Shown here in pieces: positions 25,360 to 35,698 of a DNA stretch of 64,000 bases. The stretch spans positions 496,001 through 560,000 of the forward strand of contig NZ_OY780957.1 of assembly GCF_963675985.1 (NCBI RefSeq), given 5' to 3'. Positions within the stretch are counted from its first letter, which is position 1; the number at the start of each line of letters is the position of its first letter. The DNA comes from an uncultured Roseibium sp. GTDB taxonomy: Bacteria > Pseudomonadota > Alphaproteobacteria > Rhizobiales > Stappiaceae. The notes under the pieces are model-generated. The model saw only the letters and a list, made by a program, of their open reading frames with translations. It was not told the origin of the DNA and did not search any database. The translations under genes were made by a program, and so were the position numbers.

Positions 25360-26652
25360 TTACCCCTGGAAGGGGTTCTGGACAAGGATCGTATCCTCCC
25401 GTTCCGGGCTGGTGGACAACAAGGCGACCGGCGCGCCGATCAGTTCCTCGACATGGCGAACATACTTGACCGCCTGCGCCGGAAGATCAGCCCATGTCCG
25501 CGCACCTTCTGTGGATTCTTTCCATCCCGGCAGGGTTTCGTAGATGGGAACCACCCGTTCCTGAGCCCCTTGGGAGGCAGGAAGATAATCGATTCGCTCG
25601 CCGTCCAGTTCATATCCGACACAGATCTTGATTTCCTCGAGGCCATCGAGAACGTCAAGTTTGGTCAATGCGATGCCGTTGATGCCGGAGGTACAGACCG
25701 TCTGGCGCACCAGAACCGCATCGAACCAGCCGCACCGGCGGCGGCGGCCGGTGACGGTGCCGAATTCATGGCCCCGGGTGCCGAGAAATTCTCCGACCTC
25801 ATTTTGCTGTTCGGTCGGGAACGGTCCTTCACCGACACGGGTCGTGTAGGCCTTGGTAATACCCAGCACATATCCGACGCTGCCCGGCCCGAGGCCGCAA
25901 CCGGTGGCGGCCTGGCCGGCAACCGTATTGGAAGAGGTCACGAACGGATAGGTCCCGTGGTCGATGTCGAGCAGGGCACCCTGCGCGCCCTCGAAAAGGA
26001 TGCGCTTGCCTTCCTTGCGGAGCCGGTCCAGCAGGTTCCAGACCGAATCCATGTAAGGCAGCACCTTGTCCGCCACGCTTGCCAGCTCGTCGTAGATCGC
26101 CTGTGCGGAAATCTCGTCCTGACCGAGCCCCCGGCGCAAGGCATTGTGATGCACGAGCATGCGGTCGATCTTCGCCGGCAGGGTCGACAGGTTTTTAAGG
26201 TCCATCAGCCGGATCGCCCGCCGTCCGACCTTGTCTTCGTAGGCCGGGCCGATCCCGCGCTTGGTGGTGCCGATCCGGGTCCCCGTATTGGAATTTTCCC
26301 GAAGCGCATCCAGTTCCCGGTGCAGGGACAGGATCAGCGTGACGTTTTCCGCAACCCGGAGGCTTTCCGGCGTCACCACGACGCCCTGGGCGGAAAGGCG
26401 CGCAACCTCGTCCACCAGGGCGTGCGGGTCAAGAACAACACCGTTGCCGATGACCGAGAGCTTGCCTTCGCGCGCGACACCGGAAGGAAGCAGCGAGAGC
26501 TTGTAGCTCACACCATCGATGACCAGCGTATGGCCCGCGTTGTGCCCGCCCTGGAAGCGCACGATGACATCCGCCTGCTCCGACAGCCAGTCGACAATCT
26601 TGCCCTTGCCTTCGTCACCCCATTGCGATCCGACGACAACCACATTGGCCAT
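25360..26652 (-). CDS. purA: Adenylosuccinate synthetase
   Basis: 430 residues, the usual length. Converts IMP, aspartate and GTP to adenylosuccinate, the first committed AMP step. The N-terminal GTP/IMP site MANVVVVGSQWGDEGKGKI is intact with the catalytic Asp, followed by FQGGHNAGHT and, further on, TGTRIGTTKRGIGPAYEDK shown in part (GTTKRGIGPAYEDK). Another conserved block is FEGAQGALLDIDHGTYPFVT, abbreviated FEGAQGALLDIDHGT. ATG 26652 begins exactly at the conserved N-terminus; an earlier frame start at 26712 adds a non-conserved extension. Confidence 0.97.
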   Translation of the reverse strand: MANVVVVGSQWGDEGKGKIVDWLSEQADVIVRFQGGHNAGHTLVIDGVSYKLSLLPSGVAREGKLSVIGNGVVLDPHALVDEVARLSAQGVVVTPESLRVAENVTLILSLHRELDALRENSNTGTRIGTTKRGIGPAYEDKVGRRAIRLMDLKNLSTLPAKIDRMLVHHNALRRGLGQDEISAQAIYDELASVADKVLPYMDSVWNLLDRLRKEGKRILFEGAQGALLDIDHGTYPFVTSSNTVAGQAATGCGLGPGSVGYVLGITKAYTTRVGEGPFPTEQQNEVGEFLGTRGHEFGTVTGRRRRCGWFDAVLVRQTVCTSGINGIALTKLDVLDGLEEIKICVGYELDGERIDYLPASQGAQERVVPIYETLPGWKESTEGARTWADLPAQAVKYVRHVEELIGAPVALLSTSPEREDTILVQNPFQG

Positions 26653-27073
26653 TAAGACACGCCCTCCTGAAGCGGCAATTCCGGCGCCGGTTGACCGGCG
26701 CAAACACGACAAACCCCGGACGCGCCGCCCGGGGCAAACGCGGCGGACTATAGTGCGGTTCCGGTTGAAATGGAAACACTTCTGTCGCCCGGCCGAAGAC
26801 CCTTCCTCAGGAACCGAACCAGGCCGTCACAAAGTCAGATTTTCCGGCCTTTTCCCTATGTGCCGGAGTGTCTTGCCGACCAGCGTTCTGACAAACCAAA
26901 AGCAAAGGCGTGCCGCCTCAACATTCTGGAAACTAAGAGAGATTCGGGAAGGTTGCCAATAACCCGAATTTTCACAGCACTCGCAAATCGGGTTTTGAGC
27001 CAACATCCGCCGTGCTATTCACGCGGCTCCTTCCCGCTGGAAGGGCCCCTTCGGACCTGCATGGATATGTCGC
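26653..27073. other. 421-base divergent intergenic region
   Basis: This gap separates the divergent purA and EamA-type exporter genes. It should contain both promoters. A TATAGT hexamer at about 26748-26753 on the minus strand could be the purA -10, but its -35 is weak. Open frames crossing the area lack start signals and codon character. I see no RNA gene or repeat. Confidence 0.4.
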
Positions 27074-27967
27074 ATGACACTCAGAAACTGGATGCTGCTG
27101 CTCACCCTCGGCGCCATATGGGGCGGATCCTTTCTCTTCGCCAAGGTTGCCGTGGCCGAGATCCCACCGCTGGTTCTGGTGTTCTGCCGAGTGGCCATCG
27201 CCTGTGCGGCACTGCATATCGTCCTGCGGTTCACGTCCCATCGTTTTCCGGTTCAGCCGCGCATGCTCGTGGCGTTCCTGACGATGGGTTTCCTCAACAA
27301 CGCGGTTCCCTTTTCGCTCCTGTTCTGGGGACAGACCGAAGTCTCAGCCGGTCTTGCCTCGATCCTCAATGCGACGACCCCGATTTTCACCTTCATTGTG
27401 GCCGCCCTCATCGTGCGTCAGGAGCCGGTACGCGCACACCGGGTCGCCGGCGTGCTGATCGGCTTTGCCGGCGTGCTCGTCATGGTCGCTTCAAGCATTA
27501 CCGGTCTGAGTGACGATCCGCTTTGGGCGCAACTCGCGTGCCTGGGTGGCGCTTTCTCCTATGCGCTGGCCGCCACGTTCGCCCGCAGATTCAGGAGCAT
27601 TCCGCCGCTGGTCTCCGCGACCGGCCAGCTTTCCGGCTCAACCTTGATCATGCTGCCGGTCGCGCTGCTGGCGGCCGGAAACTGGTCCCCGCTCCAGACA
27701 TCTGCCTTTGTCTGGCTGAACGTTCTGGCACTTGGGATCGGCGCCACAGCGCTTGCCTATCTGATCTACTTCCGGCTCCTGGCCGATGCCGGCGCCACCA
27801 ACGCGTCCCTCGTCACGTTCATCGTTCCGGCAAGCGCGATCCTGTTCGGCTTCCTGCTGCTTGGCGAACGCCTCACCACCTATCAGTTTGCCGGCCTCGG
27901 CCTTTTGCTGACAGGCCTTCTGGTCCTGGACGGACGCATCCTTCCGAAACGCCGTCAGCCCGCATGA
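27074..27967 (+). CDS. EamA/DMT-family transporter
   Basis: 297 residues with about ten transmembrane helices arranged as two EamA repeats, the fold of the drug/metabolite transporter superfamily (LGAIWGGSFLFAKVAV in the first repeat; IPPLVSATGQLSGSTLIMLP and FLLLGERLTTYQFAGLGLLL in the second, shown in part: LLGERLTTYQFAG). Members export amino acids, metabolites or drugs; the substrate cannot be read here. The gene is monocistronic and followed by a bidirectional terminator shared with serA. Confidence 0.9.
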   Translation: MTLRNWMLLLTLGAIWGGSFLFAKVAVAEIPPLVLVFCRVAIACAALHIVLRFTSHRFPVQPRMLVAFLTMGFLNNAVPFSLLFWGQTEVSAGLASILNATTPIFTFIVAALIVRQEPVRAHRVAGVLIGFAGVLVMVASSITGLSDDPLWAQLACLGGAFSYALAATFARRFRSIPPLVSATGQLSGSTLIMLPVALLAAGNWSPLQTSAFVWLNVLALGIGATALAYLIYFRLLADAGATNASLVTFIVPASAILFGFLLLGERLTTYQFAGLGLLLTGLLVLDGRILPKRRQPA

Positions 27968-27970
27968 AAA

Positions 27971-28004
27971 CGGGCGGCCCGAAGACCGCCCGAATCTAAA
28001 TTTT
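27971..28004. terminator. Bidirectional terminator between the EamA gene and serA
   Basis: CGGGCGG and CCGCCCG form a seven-base-pair stem. On the plus strand it is followed by an A/T-rich stretch ending in ATTTTAT; on the minus strand it is followed at once by TTTTC. A second GC-rich hairpin (28018-28046, CCCCGG/CCGGGG) lies nearer the serA stop. Confidence 0.65.
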
Positions 28005-28070
28005 ATCGCGATTGCCACCCCGGCCAGGCGCTCGCGCGAGCCGGGGAGACAATCGAGAGGACTGTGAAAA

Positions 28071-29657
28071 TCAGAACCGAAGCGACTTCACCTGTTTGAC
28101 ATGGGACACCGCGGCCAGGCGATCCATGACCTCCTGTGGCACCTGCCCGTCCACTTCGACCAGGCAGATCGCATCCTGTCCCGGCGCGATCCGGCCCAGG
28201 TTGAAGGTCGCGATGTTGACGCCGCTGCTGCCGAGTTCCATACCGAGTTGTCCGATGAAACCGGGCTTGTCCTCGTTGGTGATGTAGAGCATGTGCGGCC
28301 CGAGTTCGGCCTCCATGTTGATACCCTTCACCTGGATGATCCGCGGCTTGCCATCGGCGAAGACCGTGCCCGCAACGGATCGCTCCTGGCGTTCGGTCAC
28401 AACCGTCAGGCGGATATAGGTTTCGTAGGCGCCCTTCTTTTCCCGGCGAACCTCTTCCACCTGAATGCCGCGATCACGGGCGACGATCGGAGCGGAAACC
28501 ATGTTCACGGTCTGCAGGAGCGGGGTCAGCAACCCGCTGAGGGCCGCCGAGGTGAGCGCCTTGGTATTCAGCTCGGCAACCGCGCCGGCATATTCCAACC
28601 GGATCGCTTCGATGCCGCTTTCCGTCAACTGTCCTGCGAAAGAACCGAGCTGTTCGGCCAGACGCACGAACGGCGCGAGCTTCGGCGCTTCTTCCGCCGA
28701 GATCGACGGCATGTTGAGGGCATTCGTCACCGCCCCGTCGAGCAGGTAGTCGCACATCTGCTCGGCCACCTGCAGCGCCACATTTTCCTGGGCTTCGCTG
28801 GTGGACGCACCCAGATGCGGCGTGGACACGAAGTTCGGCGCGCCGAACAGAACGTTTTCCTTCGCGGGTTCTTCCACGAACACATCGAAGGCAGCCCCGC
28901 TGAGCTTGCCGGCGTCAAGCGCCTCGCGCACCGCCTGTTCGTCGACGAGACCGCCGCGGGCACAGTTGATGATATAGGTGCCGTTTTTCATCTTCGCGAT
29001 CGCTGCCGCATCGATGATGTTGCGGGTCTTGTCGGTGAGCGGCGTATGCAGCGTAATGAAGTCGGCACGTTTCAGAAGATCGTCCAGTTCCACCTTTTCA
29101 ACGCCGAGAGACGCCGCCCGTTCCGGGGTCAGGAACGGATCGAAGGCGACCACCTTCATCTTCAGGCCGATTGCCCGATCGGCCACGATCGAACCGATAT
29201 TGCCGCAGCCGATCAGGCCGAGGACCTTGGAGGTGATTTCCTTCCCCATGAAGCGGGATTTTTCCCACTTGCCGGCCTGGGTCGAGGCGTCGGCTGCCGG
29301 GATTTGCCGGGCGGCGGCGAACATCATCGCGATCGCATGTTCGGCGGTCGTGATGGCATTGCCGAAGGGCGTGTTCATCACGATGATGCCGCGCGCGGTG
29401 GCCTTCGGGATGTCGACGTTATCGACGCCGATCCCGGCCCGGCCGATCACCTTGAGATTGTCGGCGGCGGCAATGATCTTTTCCGTCACCTTGGTGGCGG
29501 AGCGGATAGCCAGACCATCGTACTTGCCGATGATGTCCAGCAGTTTGTCCTTGTCCTTGCCAACATCCGGCAGGAAATCGACGTCGATACCGCGATCCTT
29601 GAAAATCTGGACAGCAGCGTCGGACAGTTTGTCCGAAATGAGAACCTTGGGAGCCAT
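28071..29657 (-). CDS. serA: D-3-phosphoglycerate dehydrogenase
   Basis: 528 residues, the long form of the enzyme. The first step of serine synthesis: 3-phosphoglycerate to 3-phosphohydroxypyruvate with NAD. The substrate domain opens MAPKVLISDKLSDAAVQIF; the NAD-binding Rossmann motif is LGLIGCGNIGSIVADRA; the signature NCARGGLVDEQAV and the catalytic His region FVSTPHLGASTSEAQ are present. An intervening domain and a C-terminal ACT domain (YITNEDKPGFIGQLGMELG) complete it; the ACT domain suggests serine feedback inhibition. It lies 74 bases downstream of serC on the same strand. Confidence 0.97.
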   Translation of the reverse strand: MAPKVLISDKLSDAAVQIFKDRGIDVDFLPDVGKDKDKLLDIIGKYDGLAIRSATKVTEKIIAAADNLKVIGRAGIGVDNVDIPKATARGIIVMNTPFGNAITTAEHAIAMMFAAARQIPAADASTQAGKWEKSRFMGKEITSKVLGLIGCGNIGSIVADRAIGLKMKVVAFDPFLTPERAASLGVEKVELDDLLKRADFITLHTPLTDKTRNIIDAAAIAKMKNGTYIINCARGGLVDEQAVREALDAGKLSGAAFDVFVEEPAKENVLFGAPNFVSTPHLGASTSEAQENVALQVAEQMCDYLLDGAVTNALNMPSISAEEAPKLAPFVRLAEQLGSFAGQLTESGIEAIRLEYAGAVAELNTKALTSAALSGLLTPLLQTVNMVSAPIVARDRGIQVEEVRREKKGAYETYIRLTVVTERQERSVAGTVFADGKPRIIQVKGINMEAELGPHMLYITNEDKPGFIGQLGMELGSSGVNIATFNLGRIAPGQDAICLVEVDGQVPQEVMDRLAAVSHVKQVKSLRF

Positions 29658-29731
29658 CAGTGGCCTCCTTGAAATCGCACAGGGAATCCGGCCGGACAGT
29701 ACCGGCCGGAAGGGAATGGCTTTTGAGCCGT

Positions 29732-30910
29732 TCAGGCGGCTTTGGAAAGCCGGGCGGCTTCGCTGGCGAAGGCCCAGTCCAGCCAGCCCGTCAATGCGAC
29801 AAGGTCGGAGGCTTCGATGGTCGCGCCGGCCCAGATCCGAAGGCCGGACGGAGCATCGCGGTAAGCGCCGATGTCATAGGCGACACCTTCCGCGTCGAGA
29901 GCCGACACCATCGCCTTGGCAAAGGCCGCCTGGTCATCGGCGGACAAGGCGGAGACTTGCGGATCGACGACCTTCAGACAGACCGAGGTATTGGACCGCG
30001 TGGCCGGATCGGCGGCGAGGAAATCGACCCAATCGGTCTTTTCCACCCAGTCGCTGAGCACCTTGAGATTGGCGTCCGCGCGGCCGACCAGACCGGAAAG
30101 TCCGCCAACGGATTGCGCCCATTTCAGCGCGTCGACATAATCCTCGACGCAGAGCATGGACGGGGTGTTGATGGTCTCGCCGTTGAACACGCCCTCGATC
30201 AGCTTGCCGCCCTTGGTCAGGCGGAAGATCTTCGGCAACGGCCAGGCCGGGGTATAGCTTTCCAGCCGTTCCACGGCCCGCGGGCTGAGGATGAGCATGC
30301 CGTGAGCCGCCTCGCCGCCAAGCACCTTCTGCCAGGAGAAGGTCACCACATCGAGCTTGTCGAAGGCGAGGTCCTGGGCGAAGGCGGCCGAGGTCGCATC
30401 GCAGATGGTCAGGCCTTCCCGGTCTGCCGGGATCCAGTCGCCGTTGGGAACCCGCACGCCAGAGGTGGTGCCGTTCCAGGTGAAGACCACGTCATGGCTG
30501 AAGTCGACGGTCGAAAGATCTGGCAGTTCGCCATAGGGCGCTTCGATCTTGCGGGTGTTTTCCAGCTTCAGCTGCTTCATCACGTCCGTGACCCAGCCGG
30601 AGCCGAAGCTTTCCCAGGCGAGCATGTCGACCGGCCGCGCGCCGAGCAGCGACCACAGCGCCATCTCAACGGCACCGGTGTCGGACGCCGGCACGATGCC
30701 AATACGGTAATCCGCCGGCACCTGCAGAACTTCGCGGGTGAGGTCGATGGCTTCGGCCAGTCTGGCCTTGCCGATCTTTGCGCGGTGGGAACGGCCGAGC
30801 ACGGCGTCGGACAGGCTCTGAAGAGACCAGCCGGGACGCTTGGAACAGGGACCGGAAGAAAAATTAGGATTGGCCGGACGCACGTCCGGCTTGGCATTCG
30901 ATACAGTCAT
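29732..30910 (-). CDS. serC: Phosphoserine aminotransferase
   Basis: 392 residues from ATG 30910, with AAGGG eight bases upstream. A PLP-dependent class V aminotransferase converting phosphohydroxypyruvate and glutamate to phosphoserine. Seen: PNFSSGPCSKRPGWSL near the N-terminus, the substrate region VPASDTGAVEMALWSLLG, and the PLP lysine in FSWQKVLGGEAAHGML. This length and the SSGPCSKRPGW start are typical of the alphaproteobacterial serC subtype. It forms an operon with serA, and a candidate serC leader RNA lies directly upstream. Confidence 0.95.
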   Translation of the reverse strand: MTVSNAKPDVRPANPNFSSGPCSKRPGWSLQSLSDAVLGRSHRAKIGKARLAEAIDLTREVLQVPADYRIGIVPASDTGAVEMALWSLLGARPVDMLAWESFGSGWVTDVMKQLKLENTRKIEAPYGELPDLSTVDFSHDVVFTWNGTTSGVRVPNGDWIPADREGLTICDATSAAFAQDLAFDKLDVVTFSWQKVLGGEAAHGMLILSPRAVERLESYTPAWPLPKIFRLTKGGKLIEGVFNGETINTPSMLCVEDYVDALKWAQSVGGLSGLVGRADANLKVLSDWVEKTDWVDFLAADPATRSNTSVCLKVVDPQVSALSADDQAAFAKAMVSALDAEGVAYDIGAYRDAPSGLRIWAGATIEASDLVALTGWLDWAFASEAARLSKAA

Positions 30911-31000
30911 GTAATCTACCCTTTCAGATAGGAGCCCCTCGTTGGGGAGGGGTGGCCCACTGATTGGGATAGGCCCGATTGCCCGGACCGTCAAATGAAT
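30911..31000 (-). promoter_or_regulatory. Candidate serC leader RNA motif
   Basis: The serC 5' region on the minus strand contains successive hairpins: GGTCC/GGGCC, CCCA-ATCAG-TGGG and CCCCT-CCCCAACG-AGGGG, the last ending shortly before the ribosome binding site. Known: a structured serC motif was described upstream of serC-serA in alphaproteobacteria. Inferred: position and hairpin layout match, but I cannot verify the consensus by eye. Confidence 0.45.
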
Positions 31001-31020
31001 CTGGATAAAATATTTTTCCA

Positions 31021-31054
31021 AAAACGAAAAAGGCCGGCGTTGCAGCCGGCCTTT
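31021..31054 (-). terminator. Terminator of the Omp25-like gene
   Basis: On the minus strand GGCCGGC-TGCAAC-GCCGGCC is followed by TTTTTCGTTTTT, 21 bases after the stop of the porin-like gene. Confidence 0.9.
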
Positions 31055-31074
31055 CCCATTGATCTGTGTCCAGC

Positions 31075-31884
31075 TCAGTAATTGCTGGTAATCGGCTGCG
31101 GCGGGAAATAGGTCGGCACAGCAGCCACCTGGTTTGCGAACTGGTAACGCACACCGAGCCGGAATTCATGAGCCGTCAGGTCCTTGAATTCGGACCGGGT
31201 CTGGCCGGATCCGGTGTTGTAATATTTCACCGTCTTGGCCGTGCCCAGGTTCTTGTACCGGTAACCCGCATCGAGGCTCCAGTTCGGTGTCATCGCATAG
31301 GAGGCACCGGCCATCAGAGCCCAGGCGAAATTCCACTCGCCGTGGGAACCGTCGTAGTTCGTCGTCGCACCGCCCGGGTTCACCGAAACCGTGTTGTCCG
31401 TATTCACGTAAGCCGCACCGATACCGGCACCGACATAAGGCGTGAAGTTGTTCCAGGTGCCGATGTCATAGTAACCGTTCAGCATCAGGGTCCAGACATC
31501 GATGTCCGTGGTTTCCTTGGAGAAGCCCCCAGTACAGCCGCCGCAGACCGCGTAGCCCGTTGCTTTCGCCGGCGTTTCGTAATCCAGGGTGACGTCGCCA
31601 CGCAGGTGATCGGAGAACTTGTAACCGACACCGACGCCGATCATCCAGGCGTTGTCCATGCTTTCGCGCTGATAGCGCAGGTTACCGACGACAGGATCAT
31701 TGAAACTTCCGTCCGGATCGCCGTAGAGCTTGTAGCCGATATCGCCGCGCAGGTACCAACCGCCGACGGCTGGAACTTGCGGAATGTGTTCGATGACCGG
31801 TGCCGGAAGGTCGGCAGCGAAGGCTGCAGTCGACATAACAACCGCGATGCCGGCCAAAGACAATCGCTTAACATACATGACCAT
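31075..31884 (-). CDS. Omp25/opacity-type outer-membrane beta-barrel protein
   Basis: 269 residues. The signal peptide (about 1-23) ends AFAADLPAP, and the ADLP start of the mature protein is typical of rhizobial Omp25/Omp31 and RopB-type proteins. The barrel shows alternating strands such as GWYLRGDIGYKLYG, WMIGVGVGYKFSDHLRGDVT shown in part (VGVGYKFSDHLRGD), YVGAGIGAAYVNTD and WSLDAGYRYKNLG, with an extracellular loop containing VCGGCTGG. It is probably a structural or surface-exposed eight-stranded porin-like protein. It is monocistronic with its own terminator. Confidence 0.88.
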   Translation of the reverse strand: MVMYVKRLSLAGIAVVMSTAAFAADLPAPVIEHIPQVPAVGGWYLRGDIGYKLYGDPDGSFNDPVVGNLRYQRESMDNAWMIGVGVGYKFSDHLRGDVTLDYETPAKATGYAVCGGCTGGFSKETTDIDVWTLMLNGYYDIGTWNNFTPYVGAGIGAAYVNTDNTVSVNPGGATTNYDGSHGEWNFAWALMAGASYAMTPNWSLDAGYRYKNLGTAKTVKYYNTGSGQTRSEFKDLTAHEFRLGVRYQFANQVAAVPTYFPPQPITSNY

Positions 31885-32050
31885 GTCCTAGTCCTCTTCT
31901 TCAGCCGTCCGCAGGTTCGGTTGCGGTTCGCGCTTGAATCACAGGCCAACAATGGTCGGAATTCATTAAAGGTGACTTAACCGTACTCATTAACCGAGTT
32001 TTTTTACCTTAAGAAATACTTAACAAGCCTCATTTTGTTTACACTTCATA

Positions 32051-32084
32051 AAGAAAAGGCGTCGCCCTCCACAAGGCAACGCCT
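32051..32084 (-). terminator. Terminator of glmM
   Basis: On the minus strand AGGCGTTGCC pairs with GGGCGACGCCT (one G-T pair), followed by TTTTCTTT, about 30 bases after the glmM stop. Confidence 0.88.
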
Positions 32085-32114
32085 ATTTTCAATGAAAACT
32101 TGGACTGATGTCGA

Positions 32115-33458
32115 TCAGGCGGCGGACCGGGCGACGGAATCCGCGATATCGTTGACCACCTGATTGACGAGATCCGCGTCGTCGCCTTCCGCCATGACAC
32201 GAATGACCGGTTCGGTGCCGGATGCGCGGATGACAAGGCGGCCGTTCTTGCCAAGACGGCCTTCGCCGTCCCGGATCGCGGATTTGACGTCTTCCTGTTC
32301 CAGAGGCTTACCGCCCTGGTAGCGGACGTTCTTCAGGAATTGCGGTACCGGCTCGAAACGCCGACAGACTTCCGACACCGGCCGATTCTGATCCTTGACG
32401 CAGGCCATGATCTGCAGGGCCGCGATCAGGCCGTCCCCGGTCGTGGCAAAGTCGGAAAGGACGATATGGCCGGATTGCTCGCCGCCGACGTTGTATCCGT
32501 CCGCCCGCATGCGTTCGACCACATAGCGGTCGCCCACCTTGGTCCGCACGAGGCCGAGGTCGAGGCTCTGCAGATAACGCTCCAGCCCGAGATTGGACAT
32601 GACGGTCGCCACGATCCCCGGTGCGGTAAGCCGGTTATTCGTTTTCCACGATTGCGCGACGACGGCCATGAGCTGGTCGCCGTCGACCACCTGACCGTTC
32701 TCGTCAACGATGATCACCCGATCCGCGTCGCCGTCGAGCGCAATGCCGATATCGGCCCGGACCTCGTGAACCTTCCTGATCAGGGTATCGGTGGAGGTCG
32801 AGCCGCAATCCTTGTTGATGTTGAACCCGTCCGGCGAGACACCGAGAGCGATCACGTCCGCTCCCAGTTCCCAAAGGGCTTCCGGCGCGACCTTGTAGGC
32901 GGCACCGTTTGCACAGTCGATCGCAACCCTGAGGCCTTCCAGGCTCATCTCGCGCGGCAGCGTGCGCTTTGCGAATTCGATATAGCGCTGCTGCGCGCCT
33001 TCGATGCGCTTGGCGCGGCCCAGGTCCTTCGGGCCTGGCAGAAGCGCGCTCATGTCGCTTGTCGCAATCCGCTCGATTTCCAGTTCGATGGCATCGCTCA
33101 GCTTGAACCCGTCGGGACCGAAGAACTTGATGCCGTTGTCCTGGAAGGGATTATGCGACGCGGAGATCATGACGCCGAGATCGGCCCGAAGCGAATGGGT
33201 CAGCATGGCGACCGACGGGGTCGGCATGGGGCCCAGGAGAAACGCATCCATGCCGACGGAGGTAAAACCGGCGACCAGCGCGTTCTCGATCATGTAACCG
33301 GACAGCCGCGTGTCCTTGCCGATCACGACACGGTGCCGATGGCCGCCGTTCTTGAAGGCAATCCCGGCAGCCATTCCGACCTTGAGCGCCATTTCGGCGG
33401 TAATGGGGAACGTGTTTGCCTGCCCGCGAATGCCATCCGTGCCGAAGAACTTGCGCAT
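32115..33458 (-). CDS. glmM: Phosphoglucosamine mutase
   Basis: 447 residues, normal length. Interconverts glucosamine-6-phosphate and glucosamine-1-phosphate for peptidoglycan and lipopolysaccharide precursors. The N-terminus FFGTDGIRGQAN, the active-site loop MISASHNPFQDNGIKFFG with phosphoserine S101, the metal-binding DGDADR and the substrate loop GGEQSGHI are all present, as is the C-terminal RASGTEPVIRVM. It follows ftsH on the same strand, but an intrinsic terminator lies between them, so it likely has its own promoter. Confidence 0.97.
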   Translation of the reverse strand: MRKFFGTDGIRGQANTFPITAEMALKVGMAAGIAFKNGGHRHRVVIGKDTRLSGYMIENALVAGFTSVGMDAFLLGPMPTPSVAMLTHSLRADLGVMISASHNPFQDNGIKFFGPDGFKLSDAIELEIERIATSDMSALLPGPKDLGRAKRIEGAQQRYIEFAKRTLPREMSLEGLRVAIDCANGAAYKVAPEALWELGADVIALGVSPDGFNINKDCGSTSTDTLIRKVHEVRADIGIALDGDADRVIIVDENGQVVDGDQLMAVVAQSWKTNNRLTAPGIVATVMSNLGLERYLQSLDLGLVRTKVGDRYVVERMRADGYNVGGEQSGHIVLSDFATTGDGLIAALQIMACVKDQNRPVSEVCRRFEPVPQFLKNVRYQGGKPLEQEDVKSAIRDGEGRLGKNGRLVIRASGTEPVIRVMAEGDDADLVNQVVNDIADSVARSAA

Positions 33459-33560
33459 GTGTGTTTGTCGCCTGTGTGTGAATTATCGTTTTGCTTCTTT
33501 TATCCCGGATTATGGCAAAAAACGGTTCAAAAATTATGAGCAAGTATTACGCTCCACACA

Positions 33561-33592
33561 CAAAAATGCCCGGACGAAGCCGGGCATTTTCT
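33561..33592 (-). terminator. Terminator of ftsH
   Basis: AATGCCCGG and CCGGGCATT form a nine-base-pair stem with a CTTCGT loop; T-rich runs occur on both sides, so it may act in both directions. It ends about 16 bases from the ftsH stop. Confidence 0.9.
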
Positions 33593-33607
33593 TTTTATGC
33601 TTTCCGA

Positions 33608-35530
<1,923 letters not shown>

Positions 35531-35698
35531 TTCGATCCCTTTACCGCCGCGCGCAAGAACCTGCGCGGCGTTAGTACTCAACTGTCAAGATAGGTCGCTG
35601 AAGCCCATCTGCCAAGGCGGTGCGCCATTCTTGCGCATTGCGTCTGACTTTTTCCTTAAGGAACTTATCTTGGCTTCGTCATCGCAAAGGCAAGATTG

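Noticed and set aside
28101..29672. 523-codon plus-strand frame antisense to serA
   Set aside because: Complement of complete serA; no start signal or domain.
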